Made by a program: the position numbers and the translations under genes
Notes under the pieces: generated by a model
Told to the model about the DNA's origin: nothing
Seen by the model: the letters and a program-made list of their open reading frames with translations, nothing else
Databases searched by the model: none
From: Cinnamomum chago
Lineage: Eukaryota > Streptophyta > Magnoliopsida > Laurales > Lauraceae
Length of the DNA stretch: 64,000 nucleotides
Assembly: GCA_038049695.1 (NCBI GenBank)
Contig: CP142457.1
Coordinates: 28,543,001-28,607,000 of the forward strand
Reading direction: 5' to 3'
Shown here: one piece after another, positions 33,901 to 48,900 of the stretch
Layout: each line of letters starts with the position of its first letter
Position numbering within the stretch: position 1 is the stretch's first letter

Positions 33901-36900
33901 AACTTCAGGAATCCTCCTTCACGAGGAGAAACGAGCTGATCATCAAGAACATGAACATCAATGATTTATTTTGTAGGTGGAGGAGCGACTGGTAAGGCTA
34001 TGTCTTGTTCTTCAGATTCTTCATCATTGTCATGCCCACGGTAGAGTGTGAGGTCATCAACATTGAAGGTTGGACTGATGCCAAGATTTGATGTTAACTC
34101 TTAACATATAGGCATTGGAGCTAAGCTCCTTCAACACTTTGAATGGATCCGCATTACATGGACGTAACTTATTAGATCATGGTGGTAATCGTTCCGAATG
34201 GATACAGACCATAACCAGATCTTTCAAAAAACTCGAGGAAATGATGACACTTGTTCGCATGGGCCTTGTAACTGTCATTGCTAGCGGCATAGTGTCGATC
34301 CAAGTCTATGGAGGATATGATTGAAACCCTTGCGAAATTATCTGGAACTGTTGCTCAGTTATCCGCAATGATCGCTAACTTCCAAGAAACTCTAATAAGG
34401 ATGGATACCATAATAACAAAATTAGAAAATAATCAGTGTGCGGATAATTGCTAAGTTGATGGAGGAAATATTCGGAATCAATGAGATCAACCAACAATTA
34501 ATGTTGATCAAGATTTAGGGATTAAACTTGTGATTCTCAAATATGATGGAAAATTAAAACCAGATGAATTTATGGATTGGTTAGTGTTTGTGGAGAATAT
34601 TTTTGCACACAAACCAATGACGGATGGCCATAAAGTCACCCTGATAGTAACTCGATTGCACAATTATGCTGTGATATGGTGGGCCGAGTTGCTAAAGAAA
34701 AGGAGGAGACAAAACATAGATCTTGTTGAGATGTGGATCGAAACGAAGAACCTTTTGAAACAAAAGTTCCTCCCAATTAGTTACTTAAGAGATCTACATT
34801 TAAGATTTTAAGATTTAAAACGAGGATCCTGGGCGCTTGTTGAGTATTCCGAAGAGTTAATGACGATGCAAGCTCGATGTGGTTTAAATGAGGCTGGTTA
34901 TGTTTTTGTTGACCGATATTTTCATAGGTTAAGAATTGACATATAACATATAATTGCAATGCCATCAAGGCCGAGGACATTGCAAATTATCAAGCCTGAA
35001 AATTAAGTGCATCTAAATAAATGAGTTGCACAAAAGACCCAATGAAAGCCAGATTCTAATCTAAGTGCTAGTTCCTCGGAAAAAGATTTCCCCAAGCGTA
35101 AAGGCCAGAATGCGATTACATCCTTTCATTGTAAACAATAGGGGCATCGATCATTAGAATGTCCAAAACGCATAAATCTTATTGAATGTGAAGGTGATGT
35201 GAAGGATATGTTGAATGATTCCAAAGGGAAAGAGACTGAGACCGAGGAATTAGAGATTGTCGGTCTCTATCATGGTGAAACTTTCATGCTCCTCAAAGAG
35301 ACTACACCTACTGTTGAGAAAAAATGGTTGCGCAATAATTTTTTTTGCTCAATAAGTATTTTGAATGGACAAGTATGCACAGAATATCATATCTCAAGCT
35401 CTTGTGGATCGTTTGAAGTTGGAGGTTTGAAAGCATTACTACCCGGCCCTATTTTGCTAGATGGCTAATGATGGGTGATGAAGTGTAGGTGCGACATGCC
35501 AGTCAAGTTACTTTTGCCATTGGTGAGGACTACAAAGATACAGTTTGGGTTGGTGCTACCAATGGATAGTGGTGATGAGGTTGAAGTTGCGTTGTGAGGA
35601 CTACAAAGATACAACAGGGCCACCTTCCTCAATTGTGCTAAGGAGGTTGTAGTTGCGTTGTGTTAATCAGTAGTACTCTGGGTCATATTGGGAAGAGGTG
35701 TTGCACTCAAAGTTCTGAAAATCGAAATCATATTGCAAATAATTCAAGGGGATGAATCAAATCATATCGCGAATTGTAGGTTTTTTCTTATGAAAATAAA
35801 AATATTTAAAAGATTAAAAAAGAAAAAAAAGTAAAAAATAGTTATTCATAATCCCTCCATTTTCCAACCCATCTAGAACAACATAAATACAAAGACTAAC
35901 AAGTCTTTATTAATGAAATTATCTGAAGAACATTATTGGCATATATTGTTATATCATAAATGATATGCATAAATAGGTAAGTATGTTTAAGATGTTAATG
36001 TTACTAGGAAAACTAAACAAGTTTTAATAGTTTATTTTTTCTTTTATTTTTAAATCCAAATCATCAATCGTACATGTTAGGATGTTTCCTTAAGTTTTAA
36101 AAGTTTTCATGAAGAAAAATTTGAAAATAATTAAATAAAAATGGATTCAATGACATGATCCCTTATGTACAAATTACAATCGAATGCTTTAGTCAAATGA
36201 TTGTTTCTTATTCATTTGTAAAACCTCCTCAAAACCATATAAATTCTAAGAAATTTCCTTAACCAGTAAATAACCTCTAAAAATTGAAATGCTAAAAAAG
36301 AAATAAATAGGAAAGAAAAAAGTAAAAGATTATTAATATTAACTACTTGCCTATGGCTATTCTCACTTGACCTGAATCATTTGAATCGTAAGATTTCATT
36401 AAACAAGTATGGAATTCGATTCGCCCCTAAACATAGTTGTCAAGTTCATTGCAGACCTGTTTCGGTTTGGCTCCAAGTGAAACATTTCAGTCGATTCGGG
36501 CATTTCGCTTTCTAATTTGGAAATTCGTTTCGGAAAATATAAAAAAGTTAAAAAATATATATTAAAAAATATGGAAAATTTCATTCGGCCCACTTCATAT
36601 AGATAATTTATAAAATAGTTTCATGAAATTTATAATTAAATCATATGCTATACAAATTATGTGAGGGTGGGCGAAGAACTTGTGTAACAGTGCTAACTGA
36701 CCACAAATTTTTTCAGTGGGCCCAATTATGAGGAATCAAAGCCATTTAATTTTGCATAGAATAGTACTAATTTAACTGTACTAATTTACTCAAATTAAAT
36801 GGCCCACTCCAAGTTGATGAGATGTAAAATAGTTTCATAAAATTTCTGATTATATCAAAGAGTACCATTTAAATTATCTGAGGGTGGGCCAAGAACTTTA

Positions 36901-39900
36901 GTAACAGTGCTACCATCAGATTTTTCATTAGGCCCAATAATTCAAAATCAAAACCATTTAATTTTGCATAGAATAGTACTCATTTAACTTCACTAATTTA
37001 CTCAAATTAAATGGCCCACTTCAGATTTAATAATTTCTAATAAAATAAAAATGACCATACAGATTGCATTAGGGTGGGCCTAGAGCCACGGTGACAGTGC
37101 TCACTTCATCTATTGAATTCTGGTAGCAAAAAATTTCAGAATTCATCCACACAGAAGTAAGTGGGCCTCACGAATCATATCAGTACTAATTAATGGCTGA
37201 AATAAGAGGGCCTCTCAATACACCATATCTCACAACGCCCTTTCTTATACTAGTGGATTGCACGTGCACCGAACACAGTTTTTACTAAGAAAATCTTAAA
37301 AAAAATTAAGTTCTTAAAAAATTCAGTATAAGCTTCAATACATTTAAAAATAAAATTTCAACAGAAAATGAGTGATTGTAAATTGCAAGGCCCGTGAAAT
37401 GTCCAAATACAGCTGATATTACTTTTTTTCTATACATTTGGAAACAATAAAATACTGATACAGTAAGAAAAATGAGATCTCAAAAGACAATCGATATGAA
37501 ATTTATATAACTTTTTGAGGATATAAATCACATATTTCTAGATATTTTATCATGAATGTTTACAAAGAAATTTTATTTTACTTTATTTAACCTGTCAGGT
37601 CAACTTATCAGTTTCCTAGTAGACTTGATCTACTAAAGATGGAATCCAGTCAAAAGCATAGTCAAATTGATAACCTGCAATTTTATAAAAAATAAAAATA
37701 AAAACTCTGAACCAGATGATCTTACTGTTCTAACCAATTATCATGAATATTATATGTTCACTACGAAATTAGATTCTATTAACCAAACCAAGCATTTTCC
37801 CACTAGGTGGGGTCGGCTATATGGATTTGACGACGCCAATCAAATCTGTTTAAGGTCATGTCCTCCGTTAGATCCATGTAGGCAAGGTCATGTTTAATAG
37901 TTTCTTTCCAACTTCTCTTGGGTCTCCCTCTCCCTCTCCTACTCCTGGCAATCTCAGTCGATTTTCTCTCATTTTATCTTTAATCGGTGCTATTTCGACT
38001 TTGCCCCTAATCTCCTCATTCCTAATCCTATCTCCTAATCTCCTCATTCCTAATCCTATCTCTCCTTGTGATCCCGCACATCCATCTTAGCATTCTTAGC
38101 TCCGCAACTTCCATCTTCTTAACATGATTATGCTTTACTGCCCAACACTCTGATCCATATAACGTTGGACGTACTGCCACCTTATAATACTTTCCTTTAA
38201 CCTTGAGGGGGACTTTCAGATCACACAAGACCCCCGAAACACTCCTCCATTTGGTCCACCCGGCTTGAATCCTGTGACTTACATCATTATCAATTTCTCC
38301 ATCTTGTTGCACCATAGATCCAAGGTACCTAAAGTTTTCTTTCTTTACAATCTTTTGTGTGCCCAAACTTACTTCTTAGTTACCAGGTGTCCTACTTTGA
38401 CTAAACTTGCATTCCATATTTTCCGTCTTGCATCGACTTAGCCTAAACCCTTTTGTTTCTAACGCCACAATTCTAGCTTAACATTCAGTCATTCTCTCAT
38501 CTCATCCACTAAAACAATGTCATCTGCAAATAGCATACACCACGGCACCTCATCTTGAATATGCCTTGTAATTTCATCCATAACTAGGGCAAACAAGTAC
38601 GGGCTTAACGCTGAGCCTTGGTGTAGACCAATTGTTCTTATAGATGTCACGGCTCTATTATATATATCCTTTATCGCCTCAATATATGCGACACACACTC
38701 TTTTCTTTTCCAGTACTCTCCATAGAATCTCCCTAGGAACCCGATCATAGGCCTTCTCCAAGTCAATGAACACCATATGTAAATCTCTCTGACCTTCTCT
38801 ATACTGTTCCATTAACCTTCTCAGGAGAAAGATAGCCTCCATGGTTGATCTCCTAGGCATGAAACTAAATTGATTCTCTGAAATGTTTGTTGTTTTTCGT
38901 AGTCTTCTCTCAATAACTCTCTCCCATAATTTCATTGTATGGCTCATCAATTTAATCCCGCGATAGTTCGCACAGTTCTGAATATCTCCTTTGTTCTTGT
39001 ATATGGGTATAAGAATACTTTTCCTCCATGTATCAGGCATCATCTTCCTCTTTAGCACTACATTAAAAAGCTTTGTCAACCAACTTATGCCATCCTCCCC
39101 CAAGCACCTCCAAATCTCAATATGGATACCATCTGGCCCAACCGCATTCTCATTCTTCATCCTTTTCAATACTTCTTTAATTTCTTCCCTACTGATTCTC
39201 CTATAGAACATATGATTCGATTCTTCCCTAGAAATGGTAAGTTGCCCCAATTGTAAGTCACTACTACTGCTATCGTTAAATAACTTGTAGAAGTAGCTTT
39301 TCCAACGCTCCTTTATATCCTCATCCTTTACTAATACCTTTTCATCCTCATCCTTAATGCATTTAACTTGGTTTAAGCCCTTGGTCCGCCTATCTCTGGC
39401 TTTGGCAAGCCTGAATATCTCTCTTTCGCCTTCCTTAGTATCAAGTCGCCTATATAGCTCCTCAAATGCCTTTGTCTTGGCTTCACTAACTGCCTTTTTG
39501 GTTTCCCTTTTTGCTTCTTTACACCTCTCTAAGTTCTTTTCATTTCGATCCTTTAGCCAAGTTTTAAAGCACTCTCTTTTAACTCTTATCTTGTCTTGGA
39601 CGGCCTCGCTCTACCACCATACCTCTTTCCGTGCCGGAGCACCCCCCTTTGGATTCTCCTAAGACTTCTTTCCCTACCCTCCTAATACACCCTGCTACCT
39701 TATCCCACATATTATTTGCACTCTCATTTACCGCCCAAACGTCTTCCTCTAGTACTTTTTTCCTTAATGCTAGTTGCTTATCACCTTTTAAGTTCCACCA
39801 TTTAGTCCTTGAGCATCTATACAACTTCTTTTTTCTAGTCCACTTTTGTAGCTGCACATCTATGATCAACAACCTATGTTGGGAAGTCAAGCTCTCCCCC

Positions 39901-42900
39901 GGTATAACCTTGCAATCTTTACAAGCTAAGCGGTCTCTTTTCCTAGTTAAGAAGTCAATCTGTGTCCTTGAGGAGCCACTCTTATAAGTCACCAAATGTT
40001 CCTCTCTCTTCCTAAAAAAGGTGTTAGTTACCATGAGATCATAAGCCACTGAAAACTCCAAAATATCCTTCCCTTCTTCATTTCTATTACCGTATCCATG
40101 TTCCCCGTGTACTCCTATATATCCATCTACGTCGCGTCCTACATGACCGTTCAAATCTCCTCCTATGAAGACCATCTCGCCTTGGGGTATCTCTAGTAGC
40201 ACTCCTTCCAAGTCTTCCCAAAACTTCTCCATATGTCCATCTCCTAAACCCACCTGGGGGCCATAAGCACTAATTACGTTCGCTATCTCTTCTCCTAACA
40301 CTAACTTAATTGCAATAATCCTATCTCCAAAGCGCTTTACACTAACTATATATTCCTTTAAGTCCTTGCTTACCACTATGCCGACCCCATTCCTCGATCT
40401 ATTAAGTCCTGTATACCATAACTTATACCCGGTCCTTTCAATCTCTTTAGCTTTCTGTCCCACCCACCTTGTCTCTTGCAAGCAAGCAATTGCGATTCGT
40501 CTCCTTTCCATTGTATCCACCACTTCCATAAGTTTACCCGTTAGGCTCCCAATGTTCCACGTACCTAATCTCAGCCTTCTATTTTGGACTAGCTTCCTTA
40601 CCCCCCACACTCGTCCCAAGTGTGAGGACCCTTGCCTATTTAGCACTGCACCCGAGTGCCGATGCAATGGTCTTTGCTCACTTATCACTGTACTCGGACC
40701 ATACAACGCGTCGCTAAGTAGGGGACGCCCCCACGAAATTTCATTAGGTCTCAAATCCATAAAGAAATCCGACTGAGTATTGTGCTGGCTGTCGGCTACC
40801 TAACGCACAACCCTCCTCCTTTGTCCGGGCTTGAGACCGGCTATGTCAAGGATACCCCAACATAGGCGGAGTTACGAAATCAGATTCTATTAAGGAAAAA
40901 AACATTATATCTTACCTAAGGACATCAAAATAATAAAACTAAGATGGTGCTTTTAATCTTAGCTTTTGTAACACCTCGAATCCTGGAGCTCATTAGGATC
41001 CAGGGCCTTACTATAAGGAATCCATATCACTTCATAAATCAAGTTAAGACAAGAAGCTGAGCAAGAAATTATTTATTTGAGGAATCAAATTAATTAGAAA
41101 AGAAACATTAATAAGTCTGCCAGTCAAAAATCCTAAAATCAACATTTATTGAAAGAAGTAATGCTAGTATCTATTCCAGTTCCATTATGACGCTCTCTCT
41201 TATCAGCCACGCATATTGAAGTCCAATAGCTGATTTTCCCCGTTGCCAAGCTCCCCCAAATGATGCACACCTGAAGTGGGGCAAACCACTTATCAGAAGT
41301 CTGGTGAGTAATATTACCACATACACAGTTCATTTCTAAAATAATGAATTGACAAAAGTGCGGAAGCATTCACAAGATAATTAATGGATTACATAAATGG
41401 TCCTTTTTGGTTAATAAATGAGGGAACATAGTCAGTCTGTAACTTTAATAAGTTCTGTGATTCCCAAATTCTGGGTTCTTATAATATAACTCTAACCACA
41501 GAGTTTCAGTACTTCAGTCCCTTTCGGGGAGGAAGTTCTTATATAATACATTCAAAAACTCCTAGTAATGGAGTCCATTGCGCAAATGGTATTTCAGTCC
41601 CAGTCCAACCTTATTCCTCCTAACCCGCCAGGGGTTCAGTGTTCAATTCAATAAAACTCAGGAGTAAGGCTCCTTTCTGTTATTTCAATGAGGTGTCACT
41701 GTTTCATATAAATCCATAACTAACATTCTCAGATGCAAGATTCATTAATTAGTGTATATTTATTATGCACTCAGTAACATCATCAAGGAATTACACACCA
41801 ATTATATTAATATAAGACTAGTTCCACATGATTGGGTTTATACATATACATGCCCCACTTAGATTCAACATGTGGTACCCACTGTTGTAGTACTATTCTT
41901 ATATCATGTAGTCTGTGTTCTAGTACCTGTCTCCTCAGATATGTGAATCATTATATATTTTAAGGTTTTCCCAATGGCTTGGAGACTCAATCTAAGATCA
42001 ACCATATGATTCTGAATTACCAACATCATGTCAATAATATCAAATATTTATGTGGATATAAATCTTAAAATATATAGTTATTCAAGCCACTCTAAAATAC
42101 ACCACTGTTATGAACAGTTTGTTTACCACTTCTAGTGTAATCTATGGCTGAGAAGGATTTGATATATATATATAATCAATAGTAACAGTACCTATTCCCA
42201 GTGACTGCCACCAGGTTACTGATGTTACTTGACTATAATGGATCTCACGCCCAAGGCTTAAGGAAACATTGACTAGTGGGCCCCTAGTGGTCCACTCATC
42301 AAGGGTACAGGACCATCCTGATCATCCACTAAGGATCAATCAATTGACTGGTCCTGATCTTCCATCCAATCCACTGGTGGGTCTGTTGTCTCCTAATCAT
42401 TCTTAATTAGAATCTTGTTTGGCTTGGCACTGTTTTCCTGTAATTTCTATGAATTCTCTGCTTCGTACATTGTTTCCAGAGCTGGGCTCCACCCTGGATG
42501 AGTTTCTCCTTTCTACATATCACACTACCAATGTTCTAAGACTCTCAGAACTTGTTACAGGAATTTGACAGCCATATATGGTTCATATAACAGGGAAAAG
42601 GGGGCTAATCAGATGGTGGGCCCTTGAATGGTTCAACTCCCCTAGGACCTGGCCCACCTTGATCGCCCAAGTGAGACCTTCAATTTGGTCAGTCCTGATC
42701 CTTGATCAGATGGGCCAGTGGGCCCCACAATCCAACCATGGAAAAACCCAGAAATTCCCCAACAGTGACGCTGCAGAGACTTTGGGAAGAAGATGTGTGG
42801 TCAGATGAGACCCATCCTGGATGGGTCCACCCACACCTGGGTCGCCCAGGGGTCCACTACCAGATCCCTGGGTCCGATGGATGACATAGTGGGCCCCATG

Positions 42901-45900
42901 GTCCCACTACCAGTTCTACCTACAGACGTCCAACGCCCAGACTGGACGTTATGCCATACTTTGGAAACAATTGTGGCCCAGGTGGGACCCATCTCCACAA
43001 GGGTCCATCTAGGCAATGGTCGCCCAGGGGTCTACTATTAGATCCCTGGGTGTGATGCTTGAATGCGTGGGCCCCCTGATCACAGTTCCACATCGACAGA
43101 TCTTGTATCTGTCGATGGGGTTGGAAACCAGGCCTCTGGCTTGAGTTTCTCATCCATTTTCTCCTCCCTGATCAAATCAACACCTGTATACCATTACACC
43201 TCACATCCAGCATTAAGCAGACATCCATAATCTATTGCTGATTAAATTGGGGGATTACAGATCTTGGTCTAACCCCAAAGGAATTTCCAAGATCTGCCAG
43301 TAATCAAATTTTTGATCCTGGTTTCCCCCTTTTGGGTTTTATTCAGGAATCATATAAACACAGTATACCCAAGAATCTACAGATCTATGTATTTGGAAAG
43401 ATCACTCACCTCCTAGTGTAGCAGATTGTGGCACGGTTGATGTGGGATCTCGAGTGCTGCACCCACTAGGCCTTCCGGCTTCTTCCTCCTTCCCACAAGT
43501 CTGGTTGGTCTCTGTTGATCTTCAGAGGAGATCTCTCTTTCTCCACTCTGCTACCTTCTTCTTTGGAAACCAGATACAAACCATGGAGATCAATATGGGA
43601 ACTAATAAGAGAGAAGAAGAGGCCATCTGGGGATAACCCCAAATTTGATTCGTTGGAACCACCCCCCCCCCCCCCTCCCCCCCCCAAGTTCAGAGATAGC
43701 TATTCCTCTCCTTCAGGAATACCGTTCTAACAATTAACAACACATATGGGCCAAAATGTTTTAGAAACAGGTTAAGACAACCCAACCCAACCCAGTAACT
43801 TATGGGCCAGACAAATCTGGGCCTAATCTGGCCCAGGTATTACAACTTACAAAGAAGAATAACATCTCACATCGACCGTCAAGAATAATGAAGTAATCCG
43901 GCTTGTCCTCAAGTGACAGGGATCAACAATGGTGGAACTATGATAAAGATATGAACTTTGACAGGTAAGATTTGCAGAGCACCTGTTGATCAATATTAAT
44001 ATTTAACATGTGCTTTGTTTTATTTTATAAGACGGACTGCTATTAGGTAAAAAGAGGCAATACATCTCCAAGAGTCAGCATCTTCTTTTGCTTGATACAA
44101 AGTGCTACATTTTATACCTTGTAAGAAAAGGATAATACAAAGTAATCATAGAAGTTCAGTTAAATGGAAGCTCCCAAATAGAGATATCAATGGGGAAAAA
44201 AATACTAAAAAACAAAAAACTACAAATACAAATCTGCCAAAAGAATTGGACCTTCCTTTTAAGAAATATATAAGAATGTAACACAGGTATTCTAGATCAG
44301 CTCTTCTGCTCCGTTCTGTATAGAGGAGGGAGTGCCGATCAAAGTAAAAAAATTCGAAATGAACAAAGACAAACTGAATTTGTTGCAGCTCAACATCAAA
44401 TACTTATTTTAGTTGTTTACACTTAAAACGACCACTTCATTCATTAACTCTGAAGTTTGAAGTTAGTAGTAACGTTAGCATAACAAGCAGTTTTTATGAG
44501 ATTCTTGTTTTCCCTTTAAAGAAAGGCATGGCGTTTCATTGAAATATATGAGAAGAAGAAGAAGAAGCAGCAGCTTGCAATGATGAAAGAAATAAATGTG
44601 TTAGAAAATGATCAAAATTTTTCAATTTAAGCCTCATGAGTAAGAGCAATAATAAATAAGTATATTCATGTTTGGTCTGGATTCCTACTGCAAGAAAAAT
44701 GTGATAGCGAATGCTCTCGGTCGCCGGAAACATCTCTTGACCACCATGGCTATTTCTGTACCGGGCTTCGAGCAAATCAAGGAGGAATATGAGACAGAGA
44801 AAGACTTTGGCACCATATATAAAGAGATCCGTCAGGGTGAGCATCTCAAGCATCCATACTTTAGCATTCATGATGGATATTTATTCTATGGTAGTCGCCT
44901 CTGTTTGCCAAATACATCTATCCGAGAGCATGTTATCAGGGAACTCCATTCTGGAGGATGTGGCGGACATTTGGGTCGTGATAAGACCTTCGCTCTTGTC
45001 GGAGATCGATACTATTGGCCACACATGATACACCCTATGTTTCTCGTATCTGTGAGCGGTGTCGTACTTGCCAGTTGGCCAAAGGAAGCAAGAAGAATGC
45101 GGGGTTATATCAGTCGTTGCCAGTTCCCTAGGGCACCTAGGAGGATATCAGCATGGATTTTGTACTTGGGTTGCCTATGACCCGCAGAAAAGTGGACTCA
45201 GTATTTGTGGTTGTGGATCGTTTCTAAAAAATGGCTCATTTTATTCCTTGTACCAACACAGCAGATGCCTACAAAGTTGCACAACTCTTCTTTAAGGAAG
45301 TTGTCTGTCTGCATGGACTTCCAAAGACCATTGCGTCCGACAAGGATACAAAGTTCGTTAGCTACTTTTGGAAGACATTGTGGGGCATGTCCAAAACAAA
45401 GCTGAAATTTTCTACTGCTTATCATCTACAAACTGATGGTCAGACAGAAGTCGTCAACCATAGCCTTGGGAATCTGCTATGTTGTTTAGTGCGAGACCAT
45501 CTTACCACATGGAATCAGGTTTTGCCTATGGCTGAGTTTGCATATAATAACTCAGTCAACCGGTCCACATGGATTTCTCCTTTTGAAGAAGTTATTGGCA
45601 CCAGACCACGTCTATCGGTTGATCTTGTTCCCCTTCCTGTAGAAGCAAGACCAAGTGTTGATGCGGACAATTTTATTCGCCATTTGTAGCGGGTTCATAA
45701 CGAAGTTCGATGCCATATTTCAGCAAGCGATGATTCATATAAAGAAGATGCAGATAAGCACCGTCGTTTCATTCAGTTTGAGGAAGGAGATATGGTTATG
45801 CTTCGTAATCGTCCAGAGTGCCTTACGCCGGGAGCCCACAAAAAGCTGAACTCCGGCAACTCCGGACTGTTTAAAATTATCAAGAAAATTGATCTTAATG

Positions 45901-48900
45901 CATGTGTTGGATTTGCCCGCAGATCTTGGTTTGAATGCTACATTCAACATTGAAGATCTTACACTCTATAAGGGCCATGACCAAGATAGCCCGTCGAAAG
46001 AACATGAGATTCAGCTACCACCCTCACTAGCCCCTGCAAATAAAATTGTTGATGTGCTTGATGATTAGATTGTCTCCACTAGACAAGTGCGATTTTAGAA
46101 GTTTCTTGTTCGCTGGAAGAATCGTCCAATCTCCGATGCCACATGGTTACAACTACCGATTTCCAGCGTCTTAATTCTGATCTTTACGAGAGATATCAGG
46201 CCATTAATTCGCCGGAATCAAGTTTTTCCAAGCTGGGGAGAGTTGATGCAGGCCGATCGAAGACCAGGACCCGCAGGCCCTGATGGACCCGCTTGATGGG
46301 GTCCACATGATCTCTAATTTTGAGATCCCTATCATTAGTTAGATAGTATCTAAATTAGTAGAGTGATTAATATATTTTTCCTAAATTCTATTTTTGATTA
46401 GGTAGTTTCTTATTTTAGAATGTCTAGGTTATTAAGAAACAATATTATTACTCTATATATATAGAGGAGTCTCCGATTGTAATAGTCATGCTATATTCTA
46501 ATACAATTCAAGAAATTCTCGTGCGTGAGTTTTGGTATTTCCCTAAGTGATCTTAGGGCTTGGGTTGGAAGACTCGATCTCACCGTTGGAGGTGTTGATC
46601 TTCATCAGTTCCGTGTTGGATCCAGATCTAGCCTAGTTCTATCGATCCATTTGCATCTGGAACTAGTTTGGATGGATGGTGAATTGAAGTAAAGTGAGGT
46701 GAAGTATCAACTCGAGAGAATAATATATAAGGGGGTTATGATGGTCTTTTGTTTTTAGTTGTTTGATAGGGAATTTTTTTGACTTTTTGTGTAAAAAGAG
46801 AATGTTTTTTGGTCATTTAGTGGAGAATGGAGGTTGTTTTTTGACCTTTTTTTTTAAAAGAAGGGAATTTTAAATTTGTGTACTTTTGATATGACCCCTG
46901 GTCTTTTCTTGTCTGGATAATGTAGGCTTTACCTCACTTTACTTCAATTTTCCATCCATCCAAACACGCCCGCAGATCTGAGATCTTTCCAATGGTGATG
47001 ACTGCAGATCCGAACAGGGCTGTTGATGTGAGACTGCCCAAAGAGGGAAAATTCTGATTCAGTGAACTGAAATAGAACACTCTAAACTTAGTTGCATGCA
47101 GGTATACTCCATAGGGTTCTGAAACCGTTTTGTAAGGCGCAGATGAAGGTCCAAGATGACAATATGAGAGATGGAAAACAGAATATGAATGTGATGAAAT
47201 GTCGTGTCCTTTGAGGATCGACTAAGCTTCATATAAATAGGGGCTAAAGGCCCTAATTACAATCAATTTACATAATCATATCAAATCTAGATCCTAACAA
47301 TTAGCTGCTCTAATTACAATCATATCAGATCTAGATCCTAACAATTAGCTGCCAAACTTAGTATGTACACGAGGCTTTGACTAATGATACATATAAAGAA
47401 TGGGCCTAAATGGGCCTGCGAGTTTGGGCTTGGAACACCCTCATTAACACCCCCCCTCAAATTGATGCCGATGAGTCAACAAGCATCAATTTGTCAGTCA
47501 AGAATTGATGACGTGGTCGAGGAAGTGCTTTAGTAAAAATATCAGCAGTTTGGAGGGTTGAGGAGATGAACGGGAGGGAAATAACATTGCGTAGATATTC
47601 ATCTCTGATAAAATGGCAAGCCACCTCGATGTGTTTAGTTCTTTCATGAAATACTGGATTTTCAGTAATCCGAATGGCACTGGTGTTATCCGCCTGTAAT
47701 GGTGTGGAAGATTTTTGTGAGAAGCCCAGTTCCTCAAGAAGACCACGAAGCCATATAATTTCGGAGCATGCGGCAGACATGGCCCGGTATTCTGCCTCGG
47801 TTGATGATTTTGAAACTTTGTCCTGTTTCTTCACTTTCCATGAAATAAGAGCATCACCTAAGAACATGCACCAGCCTGTGGTGGACCTACGAGTATCAGG
47901 ACAACCTGCCCAATCAGCATTAGAATAGGCAGACAAAGTCATCTGAGAGCCAACAGGAAAAAACAAGCCTCTGTGAGAAGTGCCAAGAAGATAACGAATA
48001 ATACGTCGAACAACTGCTAAATGAAGATGATGGGGCTTGGTCATATACTGACTCATCAAGTTGACTGCATAACTGATGTCAGGCCGAGTAGTAGTCAAAT
48101 ATATAAGACTACCGACAAGCTGGCGATAATATGTCGGATCAGGAAGAGGATCACCACTGTCACTACGGAGTTTAAGATTCAGTTCCAGAGGAGTATCCAC
48201 TGGGGTGGATTTTGACAAATCGGCGGATTCAATTAAATCCATAGTATACTTATGTTGATGCAAAATCAACCCCTTCTCAGAGTGATGAACTTCCAATCCC
48301 AAAAAATATTGCAGAGGGCCCAGATCTTTCATATGAAAAGATTGATGCAGAGAAAATTGGAGACTTTGAATCGTGGCTGTATCTGTGCTGGTGATGATGA
48401 TATCGTCTACATAGACGAGAAGAATGGTGATTCCAGTTGATGTGTGATGCAAAAACAATGATGGCTCATAAGGACTCTGCTGAAACTGTAGCTTGAGTAA
48501 AGCATCTTTGAATTTGTCAAACCATGCTCGTGGTGCTTGTTTTAGCCCATACAATGATCTTTTCAGAAGAGCAACTTGATCTTCTGATGATTTTGTGAAA
48601 CCTTGAGGCAATCGCATGTAAACTTCCTCTTTAAGATCACCATGAAGAAATGCGTTTTTCACATCAAATTGAAAAAGAGGCCAAGATTGAGATGCAGCTA
48701 TGGCAAGGATGGTGCGAACAGTGGTCATTTTTGCAACAGGCGCAAAAGTTTCTTCGTAGTCAATGCCATATTCCTGTCGGTTGCCAAGGGCCACAAGCCT
48801 AGCCTTGTATCTATCCAAAGTACCATCTGCCTTTAATTTGATAGAGTAAACCCATTTACTCCCAATAGGTTTAACCGAAGCTGGGCAGGGAACAGTAACC

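Larger units (their letters stand above)
40967..43844. mobile_element. LTR-like block, TGTAACACCTCGAA ... GGTATTACA
   Basis: A 2.88-kb region opens with TGTAACACCTCGAATCC and closes with CCAGGTATTACA, the TG/CA ends typical of plant gypsy (Del/Tekay-like) LTRs. No protein domain is found inside, so it may be a solo LTR. No clear 5-bp target duplication (GCTTT vs ACTTA). It contains a GGGCCC-rich duplicated segment and a C-run. Confidence 0.45.

Noticed and set aside
43466-43730. Gly-rich and Pro-rich frames
   Set aside because: Caused by the C-run at 43661-43685.
31955-46607. Treating the LTRs at 31955 and 46244 as a pair bounding one 14.6-kb element
   Set aside because: The two sequences are only loosely alike, so they more likely come from different elements of related lineages.
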